NCBI RefSeq assembly: GCF_034653275.1
Contig: NZ_JAYEES010000001.1
Location: 1,499,994 to 1,563,993 of the forward strand
Direction of reading: 5' to 3'
DNA: 64,000 nt
From: Nitrospirillum sp034653275
GTDB taxonomy: Bacteria; Pseudomonadota; Alphaproteobacteria; Azospirillales; Azospirillaceae
The notes under the pieces are model-generated. The model made no database searches and had not been told where the DNA came from. It worked only from the letters and a program-made list of their open reading frames with translations. Of this stretch, positions 50,572 to 59,433 are shown in pieces. The first letter of the stretch is position 1. The number at the start of each line of letters is the position of its first letter. Made by a program: the position numbers and the translations under genes.

Positions 50572-52090
50572 GCCCCATGAACCAGGCACCCGCACCGCCC
50601 CCAACGGAGAACCGTACCGGGCCGCGCCCATCGGCCTGCTGCGCCTCGCCTCGCCGGAGAAGGAGGCGCTGTTCGCCACCGCCTTCGCCGGCCAGCCGGA
50701 CCGGGAGGGCGGCTGCTTCGCCCGCTTCGGCTGGCGGCTGACGGGCAGCCACCTGGCGGTCACGCTGGCGGCCATCGACACGCCGCAGCCGGGCGACATC
50801 GAGGGCGGCGGGGCGGAGATCACGGTCACGGCCAACGCCTTGCGCCGTGCCGCGCTGGCGGCGGAAGGTCATCCGCTGGCCGTCGGCTTCATCCACGCCC
50901 ACCCCGCCGGCGTGGCGCCCAAGCCCAGCGCGGCGGATGACGAGATGGACCGGTACATGGCCGGCTATTTCGCCGACCTGGTCCCCGGCCGCCCTTTCGT
51001 CAGCCTGATCGTTTCCAAGGTCGGGGGCGATGCCGCCGTCCACGGCCGAATCTTCCACGGCGGCGCCTGGCATGACATTGGCCGCGTGGCGGCGGAGCGG
51101 GACCCCACCGTGGTCGCCTGGCCGCACGGCGAACCGCCACCGGAGCCCCCCATCCCGCCAGAGCGGGTGGCCCGTCTGACCAGCGCCTTTGGACGCGAGG
51201 CGTACCAGCGACTGCAACGGTCCACCGTCGCGCTCATCGGCGCGGGCGGCACGGGTTCCGCCGCCATTCCCATCCTGGCGCGGGCCGGCGTGGGCCGCCT
51301 GATCATCATCGACAGCGACCACGCCTCGGAATCCAATCTGGAACGCCTGCATGGCAGCACGCCGGCCGACGTGGCCAACCGCGTGCCCAAGGTCACCATC
51401 GCCAAGCGGTCGGTGGCGGAATACGCCCCCGGCACGGTGGTGGAAGCCATCAACGGCCGCCTGCCGCAGCCCGACGTGTTGGACGCCGTGTTGCAGGCCG
51501 ACGTGCTGATGGGCTGCACCGACCAGCATTCCAGCCGCATGGCGGTGGCCGACATCGCCACCCGCTATCTGATCCCGGCGGTGGATTGCGGCGGCCTGAT
51601 CGAGGGGCGCGACGGCATCGTCACCGGCCAGCTGGTGCAGATCGTCCGCTTCCTGGCGGCCGATCCCTGTCCCCGCTGCCGCGGCATGATCTCCGCCACC
51701 CGGGTGATGCAGGAGATGCTGCCGGTGGCCGATCGCCTGGCCCCGGCCGACCAGGCGGCCATGGCGGCGGCGCGCGGTGAACGGCCGGACCCCATCCTGA
51801 CGGCCGTGCCGCAGATCGATACCGTGGGCTACATCACCACCACGGCCGGCACGCTGGCGGCGGGCTTCGTCATCGGCTGGCTGACCGGCCGGTTCTCCCC
51901 ACCTTCGAGCGGCTGCAGCTGGACCTGGTATCGGACTGCCTGGGCGCCGTGGACCGGCCGCAGCGGCCCCGGCCGGGATGCAGCTGCACCACCACGCGGG
52001 GCCATGCCGACCAGGCGGCCGGCGCGGCCCCATTCCAGCCGCCCACCCACTGGCCTGCCCCAGTCAGGCTCTAAAACGGTCAGGCTCTGA
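50564..52090 (+). CDS. JAB/JAMM peptidase-ThiF/E1 fusion (probably frameshifted near the 3' end)
   Basis: Residues ~20-165 form a prokaryotic JAB domain with the zinc ligands H111, H113 and D125 plus S122 (FIHAHPAGVAPKPSAADDE). Residues ~205-440 are a ThiF/E1 domain: ATP loop GAGGTGS at 226-232, IIIDSDHASESNLERL, MGCTDQHSS, VDCGG and a CPRC zinc pair at 369-372. Expected role: trims the ubiquitin-like tail and adenylates its Gly-Gly. Past residue 446 the frame becomes Pro/Arg/Ser-rich; adding one C to 51897-51900 gives PTFERLQLDLVSDCLGAVD and a second Cys pair (PGCSC), ending at 52074 (503 residues). That would complete the usual four-Cys zinc site. The ATG overlaps the Ubl stop. No E2 gene lies nearby. 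Confidence 0.85.
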   Translation: MAEPHEPGTRTAPNGEPYRAAPIGLLRLASPEKEALFATAFAGQPDREGGCFARFGWRLTGSHLAVTLAAIDTPQPGDIEGGGAEITVTANALRRAALAAEGHPLAVGFIHAHPAGVAPKPSAADDEMDRYMAGYFADLVPGRPFVSLIVSKVGGDAAVHGRIFHGGAWHDIGRVAAERDPTVVAWPHGEPPPEPPIPPERVARLTSAFGREAYQRLQRSTVALIGAGGTGSAAIPILARAGVGRLIIIDSDHASESNLERLHGSTPADVANRVPKVTIAKRSVAEYAPGTVVEAINGRLPQPDVLDAVLQADVLMGCTDQHSSRMAVADIATRYLIPAVDCGGLIEGRDGIVTGQLVQIVRFLAADPCPRCRGMISATRVMQEMLPVADRLAPADQAAMAAARGERPDPILTAVPQIDTVGYITTTAGTLAAGFVIGWLTGRFSPPSSGCSWTWYRTAWAPWTGRSGPGRDAAAPPRGAMPTRRPARPHSSRPPTGLPQSGSKTVRL

Positions 52091-52108
52091 AATGGTTCGG
52101 CTCTAAAA
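52061..52108. repeat. Three tandem 16-bp repeats at convergent gene ends
   Basis: CAGTCAGGCTCTAAAA, CGGTCAGGCTCTGAAA and TGGTTCGGCTCTAAAA follow each other without a gap. They contain the restored-frame stop of the JAB-E1 gene (TAA), its present stop (TGA) and, on the other strand, the stop of the TIM-barrel gene (TAG). Confidence 0.75.
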
Positions 52109-53152
52109 TCCCAGGCCTGCCGCCGGGCGGTGGCAGGAACAGCCGATGAAGTGGCCCGACAGCGCCTCCAGCGAGCGCAGCTGCGCGCCGTTGGCCACAT
52201 GGTCCTCCCCCGCCGCCGGCTCCACCTCCAGCACCAGATCACCATCGGTCCCAAAGCGCGCCGGCAGCTTGGCGAAAGGCAGATTGCCGGTGCCCAGCTC
52301 CAGCCCCTCGGAGGAGAGGGCGCGCACCAGGGTGGCCGCGTCCAGGCCTGGATCGGCACAGGCGCGCTCATCCAGGCGGATGGCGTCGGAGACGTGCAGG
52401 TAGCTCATCCGCTCATCCACGAAATCGAAGGGGTCCAGCCACGCCGCCCGGTCCAGGTCATCGGCCGTGATCCAGCCGAAGCGGGCGTCGCCATCGGTCA
52501 GGCGCGGCTGGGCGCGGCGGCGGTTGAACAGGTTGGCCGACAGGGTGGCGTGCGCGACGTCGATGAAGGGCTCCACCCCTGTCAGCCCGTGCCGGGCCAG
52601 CGCCTCGCGGAAGCGCTCGATCTCCCACGGGAAGAAATGATCCAGCGGCCCGGTCATGTAGTTGCGACCGTCGCGGGGCAGCAGGGAATAGTGGCCGACA
52701 TTCTCCACCAGCAGCCGCAGGCCGCCCGCCAGGCGCGCCAGGTCGCGCACCGCCTCCTCAAAGCCTTGGGCGGCCTCAGCGCGGTCGCGGGCGCGGGGCG
52801 GGGCCTGGCCGAAGACCATGTCGAAATAGCGGTGCAGGACGACCGCCTCGGCCCCGATCTCGGCGGCGAAGGCCAGGGTGTGCCGGCATTGGTCGGCATC
52901 GAAGCCGACGCGGGTGACCAGGGGCACCGACTGGGGCGGGATGTGGACGATCAGCCCGTCCACCGGAAACGCGTCCCGCAGCCGGGCGACGTTATGCCGG
53001 GCCAGGGCGAGACCGGCGGCGGAGGTCACGTCCCGCTCCCCAAAGGTGTGCAGCTCCAGCCGCACCGGCCGCCCCTGGGAGACGAGGTAGGCGGCGCGCG
53101 CGGCCAGCTGGCCGTAGTCGGCCACGGCCGCCTTCAGGACAAGGTTGGGCAT
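52103..53152 (-). CDS. Xylose-isomerase-like TIM-barrel protein
   Basis: 349 residues. The AP-endonuclease-2/sugar isomerase barrel is suggested by LIVHIPPQSVPLV, AEAVVLHRYFD, LRLLVENVGHYSLLP, EPFIDVAHATLSAN, MSYLHVSDAIRLDE and GDLVLEVEPA, where His, Glu and Asp residues at strand ends would bind a metal. Such proteins act as isomerases, epimerases or other metal-dependent enzymes on sugars and related compounds. It has two late cysteines (GCSCH). It is convergent with the JAB-E1 gene and divergent from the flavin oxygenase gene, with a palindrome between the latter two. Substrate unknown. Confidence 0.75.
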   Translation of the reverse strand: MPNLVLKAAVADYGQLAARAAYLVSQGRPVRLELHTFGERDVTSAAGLALARHNVARLRDAFPVDGLIVHIPPQSVPLVTRVGFDADQCRHTLAFAAEIGAEAVVLHRYFDMVFGQAPPRARDRAEAAQGFEEAVRDLARLAGGLRLLVENVGHYSLLPRDGRNYMTGPLDHFFPWEIERFREALARHGLTGVEPFIDVAHATLSANLFNRRRAQPRLTDGDARFGWITADDLDRAAWLDPFDFVDERMSYLHVSDAIRLDERACADPGLDAATLVRALSSEGLELGTGNLPFAKLPARFGTDGDLVLEVEPAAGEDHVANGAQLRSLEALSGHFIGCSCHRPAAGLGF

Positions 53153-53212
53153 GGGTCACCTCCCCGCCGGATCGCTGAAACCAGGGTGGCACGGCTGGCC
53201 AACCTGGACAAG

Positions 53213-53239
53213 CTGGTATTCATATGGTATGCAACCAGT
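53213..53239. promoter_or_regulatory. Palindromic operator candidate between divergent genes
   Basis: CTGGT (53213-53217) and ACCAG (53234-53238) are inverted, and a tighter TGGT-ATGCA-ACCA palindrome spans 53225-53237. TGGT-N-ACCA arms are typical of GntR-type operators. The minus-strand form ACTGGTTGCATACCA shares 11 of 15 bases with ACTGGTTTTATACTG at 50189-50203 ahead of the ubiquitin-like gene. Confidence 0.4.
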
Positions 53240-53311
53240 GGTCCGGCGGCCTCCCTCGGGCGTGGTTGCCGGCCCTTCCGTTCAGGACAAGAATCACGGG
53301 GGACGGGCCCC

Positions 53312-54532
53312 ATGCCGGAAACAGGGTTGGAACCAGTGTTGGACGTGCCGCCACCGGCGGCCGATGGCCGGTCGCCCGCCGACATCCTGGACCGCGCCCG
53401 CCAGCTGCTGCCCCTGGTCGACAGCCTGAAGGCGGAGGGCGAGCGAGAGCGCCGCGCCCCCACCGCCCTGATCGACGCCCTGAATCGGGCCGGCCTGTTC
53501 CGCCTGCTGCAGCCCCGGCGTTATGGCGGGGCGGAATGCCATCCCGCGACCTTCTTCGCCGTGCAGGCGGCCCTGTCCGCCGGGGACATGTCCATCGGCT
53601 GGCTGCAGGGCGTCATGGGCATGGTGGCCTTCCATCTGGCGCTGCTGCCGGCGCAGGCCCAGGACGATGTCTGGCGGCATGATCCGACGGCGCTGCTGGC
53701 CTCCAGCTACATGCCGGCGGGCAAGGCCACGCGCGTGCCGGGCGGCTTCCGCCTCAGCGGCCGCTGGGGCTTTTCCAGCGGCGCCGACCACGCCGACTGG
53801 TTCATGCTGGGCGCCATGGCGGCGTTGGAGGAAGGGGACACGCCGGAGCATGTCATCTTCCTGGTGCCGCGCGCCGACGTGCGCATCCACGACACCTGGG
53901 ACACCATCGGCCTGCGCGGCACCGGCAGCCATGACGTGTCGGTGGAGGATGGCTTCGTCCCCGCCCACCGTCGCCATGGGGTGCAGGAACGTTTCCTGAC
54001 GGGGGGACCGGGTCGGACCGTGAACCTGGCGCCGCTCTACCACATCCCCCTGCCCCAGATGCTGTTCCGGGCCATATCCACCCCGGCGCTGGGCGGCCTG
54101 CGCGGCATGCTGGACGCCTTCATCGAGCATAGCCGCCGGCGCGCCGGCCCCAATGGCGCCGGCCCCCTGGTGGATCCGGTGGCGCAGCTGGCCTGCGGCG
54201 AGACGGCGGCCGAGCTGGATGAGATGACCCGCACCCTGGAAGGCAATTTCGACCGTATGCTGGACCACGCCCGCCTGGGCCGGGACGCCCCCATCGCCGA
54301 CCGCATGCTGTATCGCGTCCAGGCCACCTCGGTTGTGGAGCGGTGCGACCGGCTGGCCCGGCGCCTGTTCAAGGCCGCCGGGGCGTCCGCGCTGTCGGTC
54401 GCCAACCCGCTGGGGCGTGTCTGCGCCGACATCCAGGCCGCCCGCCAGCACGCGGCCAACCAATATGAGATCTACGGCCGGACCCTGGGGGCCCAGCTGT
54501 TCAAACTGGACGTAAAGGACACGTTGCTTTGA
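53312..54532 (+). CDS. Acyl-CoA-dehydrogenase-fold flavin-dependent monooxygenase
   Basis: 406 residues of the class D flavoprotein monooxygenase type (HsaA, HpaB-like and nitrososynthase relatives). Seen: ALNRAGLFRLLQPRRYGGAE, SAGDMSIGWLQGVMGMVAFH, FRLSGRWGFSSGADHADWFM, DTWDTIGLRGTGSHDVSVED and a helical C-terminal domain. The catalytic Glu of true acyl-CoA dehydrogenases is not recognisable, which supports oxygenase activity using reduced flavin from a separate reductase. No reductase gene is near. The ATG at 53312 has GGGGGA nine bases ahead. Its stop overlaps the start of the DegT-type gene. With an aminotransferase coupled, N-oxidation of an amino compound is possible (inference). Confidence 0.85.
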   Translation: MPETGLEPVLDVPPPAADGRSPADILDRARQLLPLVDSLKAEGERERRAPTALIDALNRAGLFRLLQPRRYGGAECHPATFFAVQAALSAGDMSIGWLQGVMGMVAFHLALLPAQAQDDVWRHDPTALLASSYMPAGKATRVPGGFRLSGRWGFSSGADHADWFMLGAMAALEEGDTPEHVIFLVPRADVRIHDTWDTIGLRGTGSHDVSVEDGFVPAHRRHGVQERFLTGGPGRTVNLAPLYHIPLPQMLFRAISTPALGGLRGMLDAFIEHSRRRAGPNGAGPLVDPVAQLACGETAAELDEMTRTLEGNFDRMLDHARLGRDAPIADRMLYRVQATSVVERCDRLARRLFKAAGASALSVANPLGRVCADIQAARQHAANQYEIYGRTLGAQLFKLDVKDTLL

Positions 54533-55545
54533 GCGGACAGCCGGACCAGAACATCACGCCCCCCTTGCCCTTCAGCCTGGGCTACGACGACCGGGACGAG
54601 GAGGAGGTGATGCGCCGCTGGCGCGCCATCCTGCGCTCCAACAAATGGAGCCATGCGGCCTATCTGGACGAATTCGAAGGCGCCTGGCAGACGTGGAACG
54701 AACTGCCGGCGGTGGCCTTCGACAATTGGGCCGGCGGTGCCATGGCCGTGCTGGACCATTTCAAGGTGCGCGGCGCCACGGTGCTGTGCCCGTCCAACAC
54801 CTTCCTCGCCACGCCCCGCGCTGCCCAGTTGTCGGGGGCGGAGGTGGTGTTCTATGACTGCAACCGCCACGACCTGTGCGGATCCTTCGACGATTTCGTG
54901 GCCAAGGCGGAACGGCACCGGCCGGCCCTGGCCTTCATCGTCCATATCGGCGGCCACATCGCCTTCGACATCCATAGGATCGCCGCCTATTGCCAGGACA
55001 AGGGCATCATCCTGGTGGAGGATTGCGCCCATGCCGTGGGCGCCGATTGGAACGGGCGGAAGCCGGGCAGCTTCGGCGACGCCGGCATCTTCTCCCTCTA
55101 CGCCACCAAGACAATCACCACCGGCGAGGGCGGCGTGGTGGTCAGCAAACATGAGGACGTATTGCGCCACGCCCGGTCCTATCGCGATTACGGCCGGGGC
55201 TCGGGCTACAAGGTGCGCAGCCTGAACCACCGCATGGATGAGTTCCGCGCCGCCTTCGCCACTGTGCAGATCCGCCGCATGCCGGAGATCGTGGCCTGGA
55301 AGCAGGCCTACGCCCGCGACGTGCTGGATCCGCTGTACCCCGACCGGGTGCGCCTGCCCGAAGGCATGAGCAGCGGCTTCTACAAGTATATCGTCTTCCA
55401 GAGCATCCCGACCTCGACCGGCAAGGTCTACGAACTGCCCTGCCATCGCCTCATGGGGGTGGAGGTCGACCTGCCCAATACCGAGTGGGTGGCCAAGAAT
55501 CATTGGTGCGTGCCGCTGTACTACCCCCGCTCATCACCGGAGTAA
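54529..55545 (+). CDS. DegT/DnrJ/EryC1/StrS-type PLP aminotransferase
   Basis: 338 residues. The internal aldimine Lys is in SLYATKTITTGEGG, with VEDCAHAVGADWNG (PLP-stacking and Asp) before it and SYRDYGRGSGYKVRSLNHRM after it. The family transfers an amino group onto keto-sugars or cyclitols in natural-product and surface-sugar pathways. It begins with a TTG at 54529 that overlaps the stop of the flavin oxygenase gene, so the two are coupled. It is shorter than most members (370-400), and its last codons fall in a C5 run (CTACCCCCGC near 55522), so its end could also be affected by a lost base. Substrate unknown. Confidence 0.88.
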   Translation: MSGQPDQNITPPLPFSLGYDDRDEEEVMRRWRAILRSNKWSHAAYLDEFEGAWQTWNELPAVAFDNWAGGAMAVLDHFKVRGATVLCPSNTFLATPRAAQLSGAEVVFYDCNRHDLCGSFDDFVAKAERHRPALAFIVHIGGHIAFDIHRIAAYCQDKGIILVEDCAHAVGADWNGRKPGSFGDAGIFSLYATKTITTGEGGVVVSKHEDVLRHARSYRDYGRGSGYKVRSLNHRMDEFRAAFATVQIRRMPEIVAWKQAYARDVLDPLYPDRVRLPEGMSSGFYKYIVFQSIPTSTGKVYELPCHRLMGVEVDLPNTEWVAKNHWCVPLYYPRSSPE

Positions 55546-55585
55546 CGGGCTCCCAAGAATGGGGGACCTGGAAGCGGGGGTGCTG

Positions 55586-55623
55586 AACCGGGAAGGCGGT
55601 TCCCTCCCCCCGCCTTCCCGGTT
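55586..55623. terminator. Bidirectional terminator, 14-bp stem
   Basis: AACCGGGAAGGCGG (55586-55599) and CCGCCTTCCCGGTT (55610-55623) form a perfect stem with a 10-base loop, followed by CCCTTTCTC. It lies between the convergent DegT-type and ilvE genes. Confidence 0.8.
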
Positions 55624-55630
55624 CCCTTTC

Positions 55631-56713
55631 TCAGGTAACCCGGCGGATCCAGCCATCCACCAGCGGGGCCTGGCTGCCGCGCTGCATGCCGACCAGGCGC
55701 TCCCGCAGGCTGGCGGTGGTCGACCCGCCTTCGCCGTTGCCGATGACGAAGTCGCCTTCGGCCGTGCGCACGGTGCCGATGGGGGCCAGCACGGCGGCGG
55801 TGCCGCAGGCGAAGGCCTCGCGCACCCGGCCGGTGGCGGCGTCCTCCTTCCATTGCGCCAGGGAATACGGCTCTTCCACCACCGTGTGGCCCAGGCTGCG
55901 CGCCAGCTGGATGATGCTGTCGCGGGTGATGCCGGGCAGGATGGTGCCGCTGAGCGGCGGGGTCAGCAGACTGCCGTCATCGCGGACGAAGAAGACGTTC
56001 ATGCCGCCCAGCTCCTCGATCCAGCGATGCTCCGCCGCGTCCAGGAACACCACCTGGTCGCAGCCGTGCTTGCTGGCCTCCAGCTGGGCGATCAGGCTGG
56101 CGGCGTAGTTGCCGCCGCACTTGGCCGCACCGGTGCCGCCGGGGGCGGCGCGGGTGTAGTTCTCCGGCGCCCAGATGGTGATGGCCTTGGCCCCGCCCTT
56201 GAAGTAGGCGCCCACCGGGCAGGCGATGACGCAGAAGATGTACTCCGACGCCGGCCGCACGCCCAGGAACGCCTCGTTGGCGAACATGAAGGGGCGGATG
56301 TACAGGCTGCCGCCCTCCCCGCCGGGGATCCAGGCCTGGTCGATGCGCACCAGCTGCTCCACCGCCTCCAGGAACAGCTCTTCCGAAATCAGGGGCATGG
56401 CCATGCGGCTGCCTGAGTCCCGGAAACGGCGGGCGTTGGCGTCGGGACGGAACAGCGTCACGCCGCCGTCGGCCGCCCGGTAGGCCTTCATGCCCTCGAA
56501 GATTTCCTGGGCGTAGTGCAGCACGGCCGCGGCCGGATCGAGCGAGAACGGTACCCGCGCCGTGACCTTGGCGTCGTGCCACCCTTGGCCCTCCGTCCAG
56601 CGGACGGTCACCATGTGGTCGGTGAATACCTTGCCGAAGCCGGGGTTTTCCAGGATGCGGGCCAGGGTGGCGGCATCGGTGGGGGTGGCGGTGCGCTCGA
56701 TGGTGAAGGTCAT
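55631..56713 (-). CDS. ilvE: Branched-chain amino-acid aminotransferase
   Basis: 360 residues, the longer type II form. It exchanges the amino group between Leu/Ile/Val and 2-oxoglutarate with PLP. Seen: HYAQEIFEGMKAYRAADGG, LYIRPFMFANEAFLGV, the PLP Lys in GGTGAAKCGGNYAAS, ELGGMNVFFVRDDGS and ACGTAAVLAPIG. It sits 28 bases behind the lpdA gene and feeds the 2-oxoacids into the Bkd complex encoded upstream in the same direction, which gives a full Leu/Ile/Val breakdown start. Confidence 0.93.
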   Translation of the reverse strand: MTFTIERTATPTDAATLARILENPGFGKVFTDHMVTVRWTEGQGWHDAKVTARVPFSLDPAAAVLHYAQEIFEGMKAYRAADGGVTLFRPDANARRFRDSGSRMAMPLISEELFLEAVEQLVRIDQAWIPGGEGGSLYIRPFMFANEAFLGVRPASEYIFCVIACPVGAYFKGGAKAITIWAPENYTRAAPGGTGAAKCGGNYAASLIAQLEASKHGCDQVVFLDAAEHRWIEELGGMNVFFVRDDGSLLTPPLSGTILPGITRDSIIQLARSLGHTVVEEPYSLAQWKEDAATGRVREAFACGTAAVLAPIGTVRTAEGDFVIGNGEGGSTTASLRERLVGMQRGSQAPLVDGWIRRVT

Positions 56714-56741
56714 GGTGGTTCCAAGGTCAAATGTGCCGGGA

Positions 56742-58142
<1,401 letters not shown>

Positions 58143-58146
58143 GACG

Positions 58147-59430
58147 TCAGTCCATGAAGATGAGGGCGGGGTGTTCCAGCAGGCGCTTCAGCCGCTGGAT
58201 GAAACGGGCGGCGTCATAGCCGTCGACGATGCGGTGATCGAAGGAGGATGACAGGTTCATCATCTTGCGCACGGTGACGAAGGACCCGTTGACCACCGGC
58301 CGCTCCACCAGCTTGTTGGGGCCAATGATGGCCACCTCGGGGTGGTTGATCACCGGGGTGGCGGCGATGCCGCCCAAAGGGCCCAGGCTGGTCAGCGTGA
58401 TGGTGGAGCCGCTCAGCTCATCCCGCGCCGCGCTGCCGTCGCGGGCGGCCTTGGACACCCGTGCCAGTTCGGCGGCGCAGTCCCACAGGTCGCGCGTCTC
58501 GGCATGGCGCACCACCGGGACGATCAGGCCGTTGGGCGTTTGCGTGGCGATGCCGATGTGCACACCGTCATAGGTGTGCAGCACCCCGGCATCATCGTCG
58601 TAGCGGCTGTTGATGTGCGGGAACTCCGGCAGGATGCGCACCACTGCCCGCATGAAGAACGGCAACAGGGTCAGCTTGGGCTGGTCCGGTTGCTTGTTCT
58701 CGTTCAGGTCCTGGCGCAGGGCCTCCAGCTCCGTCAGGTCGCATTCCTCCACATAGGTGAAGTGGGGGATGCGGCGCTTGGCCTCCTGCATCTTCTCCGC
58801 GATCTTGCGGCGCAGGCCGATGACCTTGGTCTCCTCCACGCCATCGCGGGCGGTGTAGCGCGCGTCGCCCGTGGGAACGGCCCCGCCGCCGGCGATGTAG
58901 GCGTCCAGGTCTTCCGGCGTGATGCGGCCGCCGGGGCCGGTGCCCGGCACGTACTGCAGCGGGATGCCTAGCTCATGCGCCCGCCGCCGGGTGGCCGGGG
59001 CGGCCAGGGGCGCATCCTCGGCCAGGCGGGTGGTGAAGGCCGCCGCCTTCGCTTTGGCCGGCTGGGGCTTGGCCTGCTCCACCGGTTTGGGCACGGGCTT
59101 AGCCTCAATCTTTGCCGGCTCCGGCTTCGGCTCGGGCTTAGGCGCTTCCGCCTTGGGCGCCGGGCGGACGGTGTCGGCGTTGCCCGCCCCCTCCACCTCC
59201 AGTTCCACCAGCACGCTGCCCACGGCCATCATCTGGCCGACCTCGCCATGGATGGCGGTGACCACGCCGTCCACGGGCGCGCTCATCTCCACCGTGGCCT
59301 TGTCGGTCATGACGTCGACCAGGTCCTGGTCCTCGCGCACGGCATCGCCCGGCCGCACCCGCCATTTGACGATCTCGGCCTCGACCACGCCTTCGCCCAC
59401 GTCGGGCAGGCGGAACAGGTAGGTGCCCAT
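58147..59430 (-). CDS. bkdB: Branched-chain 2-oxoacid dehydrogenase E2 (dihydrolipoyl acyltransferase)
   Basis: 427 residues: one lipoyl domain at the N terminus with the carrier Lys in VMTDKATVEMSAP, an Ala/Pro/Lys-rich linker (~85-140), the peripheral subunit-binding domain (APATRRRAHELGIPLQYVPG) and the catalytic core with the His motif SSFDHRIVDGYDAARF near the end. It moves the acyl group from E1 to CoA. It is flanked by E1 beta (3 bases upstream) and E3 (4 bases downstream). The single lipoyl domain is usual for Bkd E2. Confidence 0.93.
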   Translation of the reverse strand: MGTYLFRLPDVGEGVVEAEIVKWRVRPGDAVREDQDLVDVMTDKATVEMSAPVDGVVTAIHGEVGQMMAVGSVLVELEVEGAGNADTVRPAPKAEAPKPEPKPEPAKIEAKPVPKPVEQAKPQPAKAKAAAFTTRLAEDAPLAAPATRRRAHELGIPLQYVPGTGPGGRITPEDLDAYIAGGGAVPTGDARYTARDGVEETKVIGLRRKIAEKMQEAKRRIPHFTYVEECDLTELEALRQDLNENKQPDQPKLTLLPFFMRAVVRILPEFPHINSRYDDDAGVLHTYDGVHIGIATQTPNGLIVPVVRHAETRDLWDCAAELARVSKAARDGSAARDELSGSTITLTSLGPLGGIAATPVINHPEVAIIGPNKLVERPVVNGSFVTVRKMMNLSSSFDHRIVDGYDAARFIQRLKRLLEHPALIFMD

Positions 59431-59433
59431 GGC

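Noticed and set aside
52130..53311. N-terminal extension of the flavin oxygenase by 390 codons
   Set aside because: That part is antisense to the TIM-barrel gene and shows no domain; the ATG at 53312 has a ribosome site and starts the family fold.
55515..55583. A sixth frameshift at the end of the DegT-type gene (C5 run near 55522)
   Set aside because: Both alternative ends are short and neither has a motif that decides, so it is noted only in the gene entry.
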